Below, in pieces: positions 8,278 through 16,563 of a DNA stretch of 64,000 bases. The notes beneath the pieces were generated by a model. The model ran no database searches. It had not been told where the DNA came from and was given only the letters and a program-made list of their open reading frames with translations. Each line of letters begins with the position of its first letter. Positions within the stretch are counted from its first letter, which is position 1. Made by a program: the position numbers and the translations under genes. The DNA comes from PALSA-612 sp964595575. GTDB lineage: Bacteria; Actinomycetota; Thermoleophilia; Gaiellales; Gaiellaceae. The stretch spans positions 1 to 64,000 of the forward strand of contig CAZQRA010000003.1 of the NCBI GenBank assembly GCA_964595575.1, in the 5' to 3' direction.

Positions 8278-9227
8278 GTCCGCCGCCCCTCTTCCTCCTC
8301 GGGGTTCGCCGATCGGGGACGACCCTCCTTCGCGTCATGCTCGACCGGCACTCCCAGCTAGCGGTACCGGACGAGTCGTACTTCATCCCTCAGCTCGCCG
8401 AGCGGCACCGGGGGCCGATCGACCCGGAGGCGTTCCTCGACGATCTGCGACGCCTGCCCACGCTCCGCGAGTGGGGGCTGCGTCCGGAGGCAGTACGTCC
8501 CCGGCTCCGGCCGGGCATGGCCCCCGGCCGGGCGATCGCGGCTGTGTACGAGACCTACGCCGAGGGCCGCGGCAAGCCCCGCTGGGGCGACAAGACGCCC
8601 CTCTACATGCAGTACCTGGAGCTCCTCGAGCGGCTATTCCCCCAGGCTGTGTACGTGCACCTGATCCGGGACGGTCGCGATGCCGCAGTGTCGTTCCTGT
8701 CTATGCCGGAGGGGATCGTCACCCGCACTTGGGCTCATCCCCGCTCGGCCGCCGCGTTCGCCTGCCAGTGGCGCAGCGAGGTCGCTGCCGCCCGCCGGCT
8801 GGGCAGGCGGGTGGGCGAGAACCGCTACCTCGAGGTGCGCTACGAGGCCCTGGTGGCCGATCCCGAGGGCGAGCTGCGGCGGGTCTGCGCCTTCCTAGGC
8901 CTCGACTACGAGCCGGGCATGCTCGCCTACCCGGGTGAGGTCGACGTCAGTCGGCGTCCCCACCAGCGAGCTCTCTTGCGGCCGCCGACGCCCGGTCTTC
9001 GCGACTGGCGACGGGAGCTCTCCCCGGCGGAGGCGCAGGCCTTCGAGGAGGTGGCAGGGGATCTCTTGGCCGAGCTCGGCTACGAGACCAGCCGCAAGCG
9101 GGTCCCCTCCCTCAGTGGCCGGCTGCGGCTTGCCTCCTACCGGGCGAGGTCCCGTGGCTGGCGCCTGGCGGGGACGCTCGTCCGCCGCTCGCCCCTGTGG
9201 AGGCGTCGCCATCCGCCCCTGTGGTGA
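8274..9227 (+). CDS. PAPS-dependent sulfotransferase
   Basis: A 317-residue sulfotransferase-family protein that moves sulfate from PAPS to a hydroxyl or amine. The 5'-phosphosulfate loop is GVRRSGTTLLR at residues 10-20, and the 3'-phosphate motif is IRDGRDAAVSF at 131-141. Acceptors for this family include glycans and small molecules; the acceptor here is unknown. It follows the Ig-like secreted protein with a GTGA overlap and lies 2.5 kb from the PAPS-making cysC. Its last 116 bases overlap the end of the convergent beta-propeller gene. Confidence 0.88.
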   Translation: MSPPPLFLLGVRRSGTTLLRVMLDRHSQLAVPDESYFIPQLAERHRGPIDPEAFLDDLRRLPTLREWGLRPEAVRPRLRPGMAPGRAIAAVYETYAEGRGKPRWGDKTPLYMQYLELLERLFPQAVYVHLIRDGRDAAVSFLSMPEGIVTRTWAHPRSAAAFACQWRSEVAAARRLGRRVGENRYLEVRYEALVADPEGELRRVCAFLGLDYEPGMLAYPGEVDVSRRPHQRALLRPPTPGLRDWRRELSPAEAQAFEEVAGDLLAELGYETSRKRVPSLSGRLRLASYRARSRGWRLAGTLVRRSPLWRRRHPPLW

Positions 9228-10491
9228 GCCGCTGGGGGCGGCTTCCCTCCGCCCGGAAGGCGACCAGGAGCCCGTTGAGCGAGAAGTAGTAGCGGCGATC
9301 GGTGGCGATCCCCGGCGAGTACTTGCCCATGTTGATGCGCCAGACGATGCGGCCGTCGCTGACCCGGGCGGCGTAGGTCTTCTGCTCTAAGGTGGAGAAG
9401 AAGACGAGGTTGCCCACGACCACGGCCGGGGCCAGAAGGCGGCCGCCGACGTAGCGGCGCCACAGCTCCTCGCCGGTCGTGGCCCGGTAGCTGTGGAGGT
9501 AGCCGTTGAAGTCGCCCACGAACACGCGCCCGTGGGCCACGGCCGGGGTCGAGTAACCCCAGGAGGAGAGCTCGTGGGTCCACAGGACGCGCCCGTCGTC
9601 GGCGTCCAGGGCCACCACCTTGCCCGAGCGAGAGACGGTGTAGAGGCGCTTGCCGTCGGTGGAGGGGCTGGCATAGAAGCTCTCGTAGCGCAGGGCGTCG
9701 CGCTTGACGTAGGTGCTCCACAGCTTGCGGCCGCTTCGCCGGTCGAGGCAGAAGACGCCACCCGCGTAGGTGGTGATGCAGACGCGGCGGCCGTAGACGG
9801 AGGGGCTGGCGTTGATGCGCCCGCCGGTGTCGTAGGCCCAGCGCACGCGGCCGTCGCGGGGGTCGAGGGCGAAGAGGCGACCGTCGGTCGCCCCCACGTA
9901 CACGGTGCCGTCCACCGCTACCGGCGACGACTCGACCTTGGCCTCGGTGCGAAGCTGCCAGAGGAGGCGGCCGCTGCGGCGGTCGAGGGCGGTGACCGTC
10001 CCGTCCTTCGAGCTCACGACCAGCCGATCGCCGACGATGGCGGGGGTGGAGGGCTTCGGCCCTCCCCCTCGGCGCTCCCAGATGACCCGTCCTGTCCGGG
10101 CCTCCAGGGCCACCGTCTTACCGGCGAAGGTGTTCACGTACAGGACCCCGTCGCAGTAGCTGGGCGGGTACTCCATGTAGCTCCCCATGGCTCGGACCCA
10201 CACGGGCTTGGTGGGTCGGCCCAGGCGGAGGTCGACGCGGGCGAGCGTGCGCTGGGCGTCTCCTCCGAAGGTGGGCCAGCAGGGTCGGTCGACCGCTACC
10301 TGGGGCTTGCGGGGAGCCTTGCGGGGGGGTCGAGGCCGAGCCGCGGTCGAGGGGCGAGCCACCGAGACGTCGGTGAGGGTCTGGACGAGCTTCCCGGAGG
10401 GGCGCTCGAGCGCCGTGAGGACGTAGGCGACGCCGGCCCCGACGGCGAGAAGGAGGACGGCAAGGCCGGCGAGGAGGAGCCTCTTTCGCAT
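9112..10491 (-). CDS. Exported PQQ-type beta-propeller protein
   Basis: A 459-residue protein with an N-terminal membrane anchor (about residues 5-27), a proline/arginine-rich linker, and six or seven PQQ-like beta-propeller repeats. Examples are GTVTALDRRSGRLLW, GRLFALDPRDGRVRW, GKVVALDADDGRVLW and GYLHSYRATTGEELW. These repeats resemble BamB and YncE-type propellers, which bind proteins or polysaccharide. No dehydrogenase active site is evident. The last 40 residues are Gly/Ser/Pro-rich and are antisense to the sulfotransferase C terminus, so the true end may have drifted. Confidence 0.82.
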   Translation of the reverse strand: MRKRLLLAGLAVLLLAVGAGVAYVLTALERPSGKLVQTLTDVSVARPSTAARPRPPRKAPRKPQVAVDRPCWPTFGGDAQRTLARVDLRLGRPTKPVWVRAMGSYMEYPPSYCDGVLYVNTFAGKTVALEARTGRVIWERRGGGPKPSTPAIVGDRLVVSSKDGTVTALDRRSGRLLWQLRTEAKVESSPVAVDGTVYVGATDGRLFALDPRDGRVRWAYDTGGRINASPSVYGRRVCITTYAGGVFCLDRRSGRKLWSTYVKRDALRYESFYASPSTDGKRLYTVSRSGKVVALDADDGRVLWTHELSSWGYSTPAVAHGRVFVGDFNGYLHSYRATTGEELWRRYVGGRLLAPAVVVGNLVFFSTLEQKTYAARVSDGRIVWRINMGKYSPGIATDRRYYFSLNGLLVAFRAEGSRPQRLTTGADGDASTGASGGRASPPGASHGTSPGRRQAAAGH

Positions 10492-10536
10492 CGGGGCCGA
10501 GGCAAGTGTGCCAGCCTTGCCGGACCCTCCTCGTGC

Positions 10537-11316
10537 CTAGGCGCCGAGCGCTCGCAGGGCGGCGAGCAGGGTGGGGGCGGCCTCGCTCCCCTCCACCCGC
10601 ACCCGGGCCATGGTGTAGAGCTCGTCGGGACGGGCAAGGCCGTACCGGNNNNNNNNNNNNNNNNNNNNNGTCGTGGTCGCTCCCAGGTAGCCTGCTGCTC
10701 GGACGGCAGCGATCACCCGACCGTCGTAGCGGCCTGCAGGATAGGCGAAGAAGTCGACGGGGACGCCGAACTGGCGCCGCAGGAGAGCCCGCGATCCTGC
10801 CACCTCGTGAGCCAGGGGGGCGTCGTCGAGGCGGGTGAGGTCGGGGTGACTGATGGAGTGGGCGTCGAGCTCCCACCCTGCCCGTAGGAGCCTGCGGATC
10901 CAGCGGGGCCGGAGGCCCCAGGGGAGGGCCTCGTGGCGCGTCTCCAGGTTGAGCACGGCGGCCCAGTGGAGAGCCCTCAGGATCGGGAACGCCTGCGTAT
11001 ACACGCTTCGGTAGCCGTCGTCGAACGAGAGGACGAGCGGATGGCGGGGAAGGGGCGCCCCCGAGCGCCAGTGCGCGTAGACCCGCTCCAGGGTCACCGC
11101 CCGGTACCCGCGGCGGGCGAGCAGGCGAGCCTGGGCTCGAAAGAGGGCGGGGGAGACATACAGGGCGGGATAGCGCGCGCCCGGGGGCGGCGTGGCGATC
11201 ACGTGGTACATGAGTACCGGCACCGCGAGCCCCCTGGGCGAGGCGGGAGTAGCGGATCCTGCGAGCGCGCTCAGGGCGACGAGCAGCGTGGCCGTGGGGA
11301 CGATCCCCCTAGGCAT
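10537..11316 (-). CDS. Exported polysaccharide deacetylase (NodB fold), interrupted by a 21-base N run
   Basis: A protein of about 259 residues with a signal peptide (residues 1-25) and NodB homology motifs: LSFDDGY (Asp-Asp), HSISHPDL (metal His pair) and FFAYPAGRYD. This carbohydrate esterase 4 family removes N-acetyl groups from peptidoglycan or exopolysaccharide. A run of N at 10649-10669 falls near the C terminus. Its length keeps the frame, but the real gap size is unknown. Its start overlaps the end of the upstream O-antigen ligase gene by eight bases, so both are probably co-transcribed. Confidence 0.85.
   Translation of the reverse strand: MPRGIVPTATLLVALSALAGSATPASPRGLAVPVLMYHVIATPPPGARYPALYVSPALFRAQARLLARRGYRAVTLERVYAHWRSGAPLPRHPLVLSFDDGYRSVYTQAFPILRALHWAAVLNLETRHEALPWGLRPRWIRRLLRAGWELDAHSISHPDLTRLDDAPLAHEVAGSRALLRRQFGVPVDFFAYPAGRYDGRVIAAVRAAGYLGATTXXXXXXXXRYGLARPDELYTMARVRVEGSEAAPTLLAALRALGA
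10649..10669. other. Run of 21 undetermined bases
   Basis: Twenty-one consecutive N inside the polysaccharide deacetylase gene. The length is divisible by three, and the frame is open on both sides, so a protein reads through. It may be a masked or scaffolded gap of arbitrary length. Confidence 0.99.
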
Positions 11317-12835
11317 CCGGCTTGGCCAGGTCGGCGGAGGCGGGCACCGGAGAGCCGCTCGCCGCCAGGGGCGAGGCCCGCCCCCTCGCTTCCCTCGTCT
11401 TCTTCGCCGGCGCCCGGGCTGGCTCGGCTACGGCCAAAGAGGAGGCTGCCACTGCCAGCGTGCCCCAGGTGATGGGATCCTCGAAGAAGCCGCTGTAGAA
11501 GAGCGAGTGCAGGAAGAGCACGAGGAAGGCCGCAGCCAGGCCCAGGGCCGCAGGGCCGTGGCGGCGGCGAGCGAGGAGGAGCAGGCGCGTCGCGCCGACC
11601 AGGAAAGCGAGGTAGAGGAGGGAGCCAACCGCCCCCAGCTCGGCAGCCACGGTGAGAGGGGTCGTGTGGGAGGCCGACCTGGCCACGCTGCGGCGACCGG
11701 TCTCCTGGCGGCTCGCTCGGGGCTGGGAGCCGACCCCGACGCCGACCAGGGGGTGGTTGGCGATGACCGTGGTGGTGATGGAGACGAGCCGCGACCGCCC
11801 GCTCGTCGCCTTCTGGAACGAGGCCTTGTGGGCCGAGGTGGCAGCCACCGTCCCTCCCGCCACCGCCGCCACCAGGGCGCAGACGGCGACCAGGCGGCGG
11901 CTGCGACGGTCGGCCAGGACGAGCGTGACGAGCAGGGTAGCGGCGAACAGGACGACCATGCTCGACTGGGAGTACGAGAAGTACAGGCCGAGGAAGAGTA
12001 GGCCGACGAGGGGGGCGCCCCAGGCCAGCCTCGCCTTCCCCAGCCACAGGAGGACGACGAGGAGGACGGTAGCCAGCACCAGGTGGCGGCCGTAGATGCT
12101 CGGGTCCTTGAACATGGAGGTGACTCGGAAGTAGCTCGTGTAGGCGTTGGCGACGCGCAGGTCCTGGGCGAAGAAGAGGGTGCGCGTCCAGGCCTGGTAG
12201 AGGCCGATAACGGCGAAGACGGAGGCGAGAGCGACGAGCGTGGTCGCGAGCGCCCGGGGAAGCCAGGCGGCGTAGGGAGCCCGTCCCACCACCGCTACCA
12301 GGCAGGCGAAGGGGAAGATGAAGAAGAGGAGCTGGATGCTCCCCTGGGCGGGATCGCGGGCCCAAAGGAGGGAGACGGCATCGAAGGCGATGAAGGCGGA
12401 GGCAGGGAGGGAGAGGGCGAGGGGGAGGCGAGGGACCTGCCCCCGTCCTGCTCGGTAGAGGAGGGCGAGGGAGGAGGCGGCAAGGACGCCGTACAGGGGC
12501 ACGAGCAGGAAGGCGTGCTGACTTCCCAAGTCGACGGGGATGCGGAAGGGGGCGGCGAGGAGGACGGCTACGGGGACGAGGGCGGGGAAGCGGGCAAGGA
12601 CGGCGGCCAGCCCGATCACGGCCATCCCCGCCGCCACCAGCGCCGCTATCCGGCCGGGGGTAGCGAGGGCCTGGAGGTCGCGAAAGGGGACGAGGACCAC
12701 CGCCAGCAAGGCCTCCGCCGCCGCCACGAGGACGAAGCCGAGGAAGAGCGCGGGGCGACGGCCGGCGCCGAGGGCGGCCACGGCCCCTCCCGCTCCCAGC
12801 AGGGCGGCGATCTCGGCGAGGGCTTGGTGGCTCAT
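11309..12835 (-). CDS. O-antigen ligase/polymerase-like membrane protein (Wzy_C family)
   Basis: A 508-residue protein with about twelve hydrophobic segments and the O-antigen ligase family core. A large extracytoplasmic loop with SYSQSSM, and NHPLVGVGVGS, precedes the conserved LTVAAELGAVGSLLYL segment. Such proteins join or polymerise lipid-linked glycans outside the membrane. The C-terminal 40 residues are a charged, Pro/Ala-rich cytoplasmic tail. It is followed by the deacetylase with an overlap, suggesting joint polymer assembly and trimming. A second, unrelated-looking ligase lies at 26787. Confidence 0.82.
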   Translation of the reverse strand: MSHQALAEIAALLGAGGAVAALGAGRRPALFLGFVLVAAAEALLAVVLVPFRDLQALATPGRIAALVAAGMAVIGLAAVLARFPALVPVAVLLAAPFRIPVDLGSQHAFLLVPLYGVLAASSLALLYRAGRGQVPRLPLALSLPASAFIAFDAVSLLWARDPAQGSIQLLFFIFPFACLVAVVGRAPYAAWLPRALATTLVALASVFAVIGLYQAWTRTLFFAQDLRVANAYTSYFRVTSMFKDPSIYGRHLVLATVLLVVLLWLGKARLAWGAPLVGLLFLGLYFSYSQSSMVVLFAATLLVTLVLADRRSRRLVAVCALVAAVAGGTVAATSAHKASFQKATSGRSRLVSITTTVIANHPLVGVGVGSQPRASRQETGRRSVARSASHTTPLTVAAELGAVGSLLYLAFLVGATRLLLLARRRHGPAALGLAAAFLVLFLHSLFYSGFFEDPITWGTLAVAASSLAVAEPARAPAKKTREARGRASPLAASGSPVPASADLAKPDA

Positions 12836-12907
12836 GCTGGCAGCCCTCGAAGACTAACGCCGCGGGCTTGCCCGGACGCGGGCGAGGCGGAGTGCGAGAA
12901 TTCTCCC

Positions 12908-13543
12908 GTGACCCTGGGCTGGAGGCGCGTCCTCGTGCTTGCTCCTCACACCGACGACGGGGAGCTCGGCTGCGGCGGCACCATGGCCCGCCTGGTCGAG
13001 GAGGGGGCGGAGGTGCGCTACGTGGCCTTCTCCATCGCCGTCAAGTCATTGCCTGAGGGCTTTCCCCCCGACACCCTGGCCCGGGAGGTGCGAGAGGCGA
13101 CCGGGGAGCTCGGCATCCCTGAGGCCAACCTGACGGTGCACGACTTCGAGGTTCGCACCTTTCCCGAGCGTCGGCAGGACATCCTCGAGCTCCTCATCGA
13201 GCTCTGGGAGGAGTGGCGCCCGGACGTCGTCTTCCAGCCCAGCCTGCACGACGTCCACCAGGACCACCAGACCGTGGCCGCCGAGGGCCTGCGCGCCTTC
13301 AAGCGCACCACCATCCTCGGGTACGAGATTCCCTGGAACAACTACGACTTCGCCTACCAGGCCTACGTGGCTCTGGAGCGGCGCCACCTCGAGCGCAAGG
13401 TGGCGGCCCTAGCCAAGTACGCCTCCCAGCAACACCGCCGCTACGCCGATCCCGAGTACATCTGGAACGTGGCCCGCGTGCACGGCGTCAACGTCAACCG
13501 CGAGCTGGCCGAGTGCTTCCAGGTGTACAGGATCGTGGCGTAG
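12908..13543 (+). CDS. PIG-L/LmbE-family deacetylase
   Basis: A 211-residue zinc-dependent deacetylase of the PIG-L (LmbE, MshB-like) family. The metal motif APHTDDGELGCGG is at residues 12-24 and the second metal site is in HDVHQDHQ. The family N-deacetylates GlcNAc-containing lipids, sugars or small molecules. The GTG at 12908 is preceded by a divergent intergenic stretch of about 70 bases shared with the ligase gene; the long upstream frame is a shadow of that gene. Two broken relatives of a different PIG-L subfamily lie at 49020 and 50722. Confidence 0.88.
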   Translation: MTLGWRRVLVLAPHTDDGELGCGGTMARLVEEGAEVRYVAFSIAVKSLPEGFPPDTLAREVREATGELGIPEANLTVHDFEVRTFPERRQDILELLIELWEEWRPDVVFQPSLHDVHQDHQTVAAEGLRAFKRTTILGYEIPWNNYDFAYQAYVALERRHLERKVAALAKYASQQHRRYADPEYIWNVARVHGVNVNRELAECFQVYRIVA

Positions 13544-13565
13544 CGGCGGCTGAGGCCGGCGGCCG

Positions 13566-13802
13566 TCAGAGGACGTCGTCGTCCACGTGGACGAGCGACT
13601 CGAGGCCCGACTCCAGGCCGATGGGGATGGGAGCGCTACGGGCGGCCGCTGCCCGGCTGTCCCGGCACTCCCGGCAGATGAAGCGCACGCTCGTCTCCTC
13701 GAGCCACCAGTAGTAGCTCGCGGCCGTGTTCTTGCCGCAGCTCGAGCAGAGCTTCTGGGGACGGCGGCCGGCCTCGGTCGTCGTGCTGTCGGTTCCGGTC
13801 AT
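13566..13802 (-). CDS. Small zinc-ribbon-like protein
   Basis: A 78-residue ORF with two CxxC knuckles, CSSCGKN near residue 19 and CRECRDS near residue 43, spaced as in a small zinc ribbon. Between them is an aromatic stretch (YYWWLEE). The tail is acidic (HVDDDVL). It resembles transcription- or translation-associated zinc knuckle proteins, but no family is recognised. It lies 23 bases from the convergent PIG-L gene and 134 bases upstream of the flippase gene end. The ATG at 13802 sets the start, and the paired cysteines argue for real coding. Confidence 0.55.
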   Translation of the reverse strand: MTGTDSTTTEAGRRPQKLCSSCGKNTAASYYWWLEETSVRFICRECRDSRAAAARSAPIPIGLESGLESLVHVDDDVL

Positions 13803-13936
13803 AGCTCGGGTAGGGGTCGCGAACGAGGGACTGGCGAGGGATCGCCGGCGCCAGGGACGACGCTCGGCGGCGAACAATGGTAGTAGCTCGCGTCCGGCTG
13901 GGAGGGAGGGAGGCGAGCCTCGCCCCCCCTGCGTGC

Positions 13937-15379
13937 CTAGCCCGAGCGGACGGGGACGAGCCGGCGGATGCGTCGCAGCTCGGCGGGGAGGTAGAACCGA
14001 AGCGGGAAGAGGACAAGGGGGTAGGAGGCGGCGAGGGCGATGGCGGCGGGGAGGTCGACGTCGAGGCTCCTCCCCAGGGCGTAGAGGGCCACGCCGGCGG
14101 CGGCCAGGGTGACCACCCGTCGCCACTGGTAGGGCACCGGGTACACCCGCTGGGCCCACCAGGCCATGGCGGCGAACATGAGCACGTAGGCGGCCACGGT
14201 GGCGATGGCCGCTCCCACCATCCCGTAGGGAGGGATGAGGACGAGGTTGAGGGCGACGTTCACGAGGGCGGCGGCTCCCGTAACCACCCAGTTGAACTGG
14301 GTGCGCCGGGCCCGGCCCACGCCGATGGCGATGACCGTGTACCCGCCCAGGGCGGCGGTGGCAAAGGCAAGGAGCGCCACTACCCGCGAGGCCCCGTAGA
14401 AGCTGGGCGTGGCCAAGAGCCGGACGATCCAGGGGGCGAGCAGGCCCAGGGCCAGGGCGACCCAGGTGGCCACGAGTAGGAAGTAGGTGAGCACGAAGCC
14501 GTAGGTGCGCCGGGCCTCCCGGTCGTCCTCGATGGAGTAGGCGAAGGCCGGCCAGGCGGTGCGGAAGGCGGTCAGGAGGAGGACCATGGCCGAGGCGATG
14601 CGGGAGCCCAAGGAGTAGAGGCCGACCTCCTCCTGCCCCGAAAGCTTGACCAGGAAGAAGCGATCGCTGAAGTTGAGGGCCCACAGGGCCAAGGCGGAGG
14701 GGACGAGGGGAAGGCCGAACCGGTTCATCTCCCGGAGGAGGGAGCGGTCGAGCTGGAGGCCGAGTTGCTCCCGGCGGTAGCCGAGGAGGGCGGCGTACAC
14801 GCACAGGGTGCCGGTGAAGTTGCCCACCACGAGCCCGGTGGCTCCCCAGCGCAGGCCCACCACGAACCCCACGGTGGCCGCCACCGTGATGAGGATGTTG
14901 GCCAGGCTGGCGTAGACGAACTGGACCGAGCGCTCCTCCACCCGGAAGAGGGCTGTGAGCTGCTCGTAGTTCATCTGGGCCCACAGGGCCACGAACGCCG
15001 CCCGCACGAGCCAGGCGCGGTCGGGGCTGGCGAAGAGCGCTCGCGAGAGGGGCTCGGCCAGGGCGAGGCCGGCGGCGAGGCCGGCGCTGGCCATAGCCAT
15101 CGTGAACCAGAACGAGGTGCGCACGACGAGGAGGCGGCCCTCGGGCTCCTTGAAGTCGAAGTAGAACCGGAAGAAGGCGCTGGAGATCCCCAGCCGAAGG
15201 ACGGTGACGAGGACCGCCGACAGGGCCACTAGCGTCTCCACCGCCCCGTAGTCGGCGGGCGTGAGGTAGCGGGTGTAGAGGGGAAGGAGGAGGACGGCCA
15301 GGACGCGGGACACGAGCCCCCCCAGACCGTAGATGGCCGAGTGCTTGGCCAGGCGCCGGATCTGGGCGGCCAGGCTCAT
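13937..15379 (-). CDS. Wzx-type polysaccharide flippase (MATE/MOP superfamily)
   Basis: A 480-residue membrane protein with about fourteen hydrophobic segments and the polysaccharide-synthesis (RfbX/Wzx) N terminus: HSAIYGLGGLVSRVLAVLLLPLYTRYL, split over an amphipathic start helix. Wzx proteins flip undecaprenyl-linked oligosaccharide units across the membrane before polymerisation. The ATG at 15379 gives the family start; the longer frame upstream is antisense-type noise over the glycosyltransferase. It is the last gene of a minus-strand operon with a glycosyltransferase and ATP-grasp enzymes, and is the likely exporter for the repeat unit made there. Confidence 0.88.
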   Translation of the reverse strand: MSLAAQIRRLAKHSAIYGLGGLVSRVLAVLLLPLYTRYLTPADYGAVETLVALSAVLVTVLRLGISSAFFRFYFDFKEPEGRLLVVRTSFWFTMAMASAGLAAGLALAEPLSRALFASPDRAWLVRAAFVALWAQMNYEQLTALFRVEERSVQFVYASLANILITVAATVGFVVGLRWGATGLVVGNFTGTLCVYAALLGYRREQLGLQLDRSLLREMNRFGLPLVPSALALWALNFSDRFFLVKLSGQEEVGLYSLGSRIASAMVLLLTAFRTAWPAFAYSIEDDREARRTYGFVLTYFLLVATWVALALGLLAPWIVRLLATPSFYGASRVVALLAFATAALGGYTVIAIGVGRARRTQFNWVVTGAAALVNVALNLVLIPPYGMVGAAIATVAAYVLMFAAMAWWAQRVYPVPYQWRRVVTLAAAGVALYALGRSLDVDLPAAIALAASYPLVLFPLRFYLPAELRRIRRLVPVRSG

Positions 15380-15494
15380 GGCCGGGGAAGGGAGCGGACG
15401 CGGACGCGCCTCGCCGATTCCCCTCGCGGCTGCGAGCCCGCGCCAGCCACCACGGAGGCGACGGTAGCACACCGGGGCGGCGGCGGACGCGCGG

Positions 15495-16445
15495 CTAGAG
15501 GTCGGCGTAGATCTCCAGGAGCCGGTCGGCGATCCGGTCGGCGTCGTGGACCTGCTCCACGTAGGCGCGGCTCTCCTCGCCGATCCTCCGCCGCTCCTGG
15601 GGCGACTCGACCAGCCGGCGCAGCGGCTCGGCCAGGGGCTCCTTGGTGGCGGGGACGAGGGGGAGGCGGAGGCCGAAGGCCTCCTCGGCGCGACGGACGG
15701 CGTCCTCGTGGAGGAAGGTGACGACGGGCTTTGCCAGGGCCATGGCCTCGATGGCGAAGACCCCGTACCAGCCGGCGTTGAGCTGGTCGACCACGATGTC
15801 GGCCTTCTGGTAGCGGAGGAGAGCCTGCTCGTGGGAAACCCCCTCCACGATGTCGAGGTCGACGGGGAGGGAGTCGCAGGCGGCGATGACGTGCTCGGTC
15901 CCCTTGCGGGCTCGGCTGGAGGGGGCGTGGACGACGAGGGGGCGAGCCCGGTCCGCGGGGGGGCAGGGGCGGAGGCGCCGGAGGTCGACGCCCGGCGGCA
16001 CCACGTGGGCCTGGGGGAGCCAGCGGGCGGCATCGTGGGAGCCCACGATGCAGGCGTCCGCTCGATCGGCGTAGGCGAGCTCCGCGGGCGTCTTGCCGCG
16101 GATGTCGGAGCCGAGGAAGTGGTACACGGACTTGCGGCCGGTAGCGCGCAGGATGGGGAACTGCAGCCGCTTGGGGACGAGGGTGAGGCCGAAGTAGAAG
16201 TGGAAGACGTCGAAGCGGGGAAGGAGGCGGAGGAGGGCCCGCCACTGGACGAGCTGTCCCGCGAGGAAGCCCCGGGGGCGGTCGAGCGACCAGTCGGCCT
16301 CGGGGTGGAGCCGGTAGCGGTTGAAGACGACCAGGGTAGCCTCCACCCCCTTGCGGCGGAGCGCCTGCACGTTGGTCCAGGGGATACCGGCCGTGTTGAC
16401 CGGGCAGTGGACGACCCGCAGCGATCGCCGCCCCGGCCTTGTCAC
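15495..16445 (-). CDS. GT4-like glycosyltransferase
   Basis: A protein of about 316 residues with a GT-B fold outline. An N-terminal acceptor domain opens with LRVVHCPVNTAGIPW. The C-terminal donor domain has APSSRARKGTEHVI, the Glu motif GVFAIEAMALAKPVV, and a helix ending in a short basic tail. This pattern fits GT4 transferases that build surface glycans from nucleotide sugars. The start at GTG 16445 is chosen because the 27 residues upstream in frame look non-conserved; a start at 16526 is possible. It lies between the flippase and an ATP-grasp gene. Confidence 0.8.
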   Translation of the reverse strand: MTRPGRRSLRVVHCPVNTAGIPWTNVQALRRKGVEATLVVFNRYRLHPEADWSLDRPRGFLAGQLVQWRALLRLLPRFDVFHFYFGLTLVPKRLQFPILRATGRKSVYHFLGSDIRGKTPAELAYADRADACIVGSHDAARWLPQAHVVPPGVDLRRLRPCPPADRARPLVVHAPSSRARKGTEHVIAACDSLPVDLDIVEGVSHEQALLRYQKADIVVDQLNAGWYGVFAIEAMALAKPVVTFLHEDAVRRAEEAFGLRLPLVPATKEPLAEPLRRLVESPQERRRIGEESRAYVEQVHDADRIADRLLEIYADL

Positions 16446-16563
16446 GGTCTTGGCGCTGGGCTGGTACCCACGCGTGGCGGAAGCGGCGGTAGGCTGAAGG
16501 CGGGTGGAGGCACGGGGTGGCCCCAAGGGCCCTCGTCCGCAAGAGCCCGGTCTCTCTCCGCCC

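Noticed and set aside
12896..12905. Palindrome GAGAATTCTC before the PIG-L gene
   Set aside because: Perfect 10-base palindrome but very near the start codon, single, and plausible by chance; no second site found.
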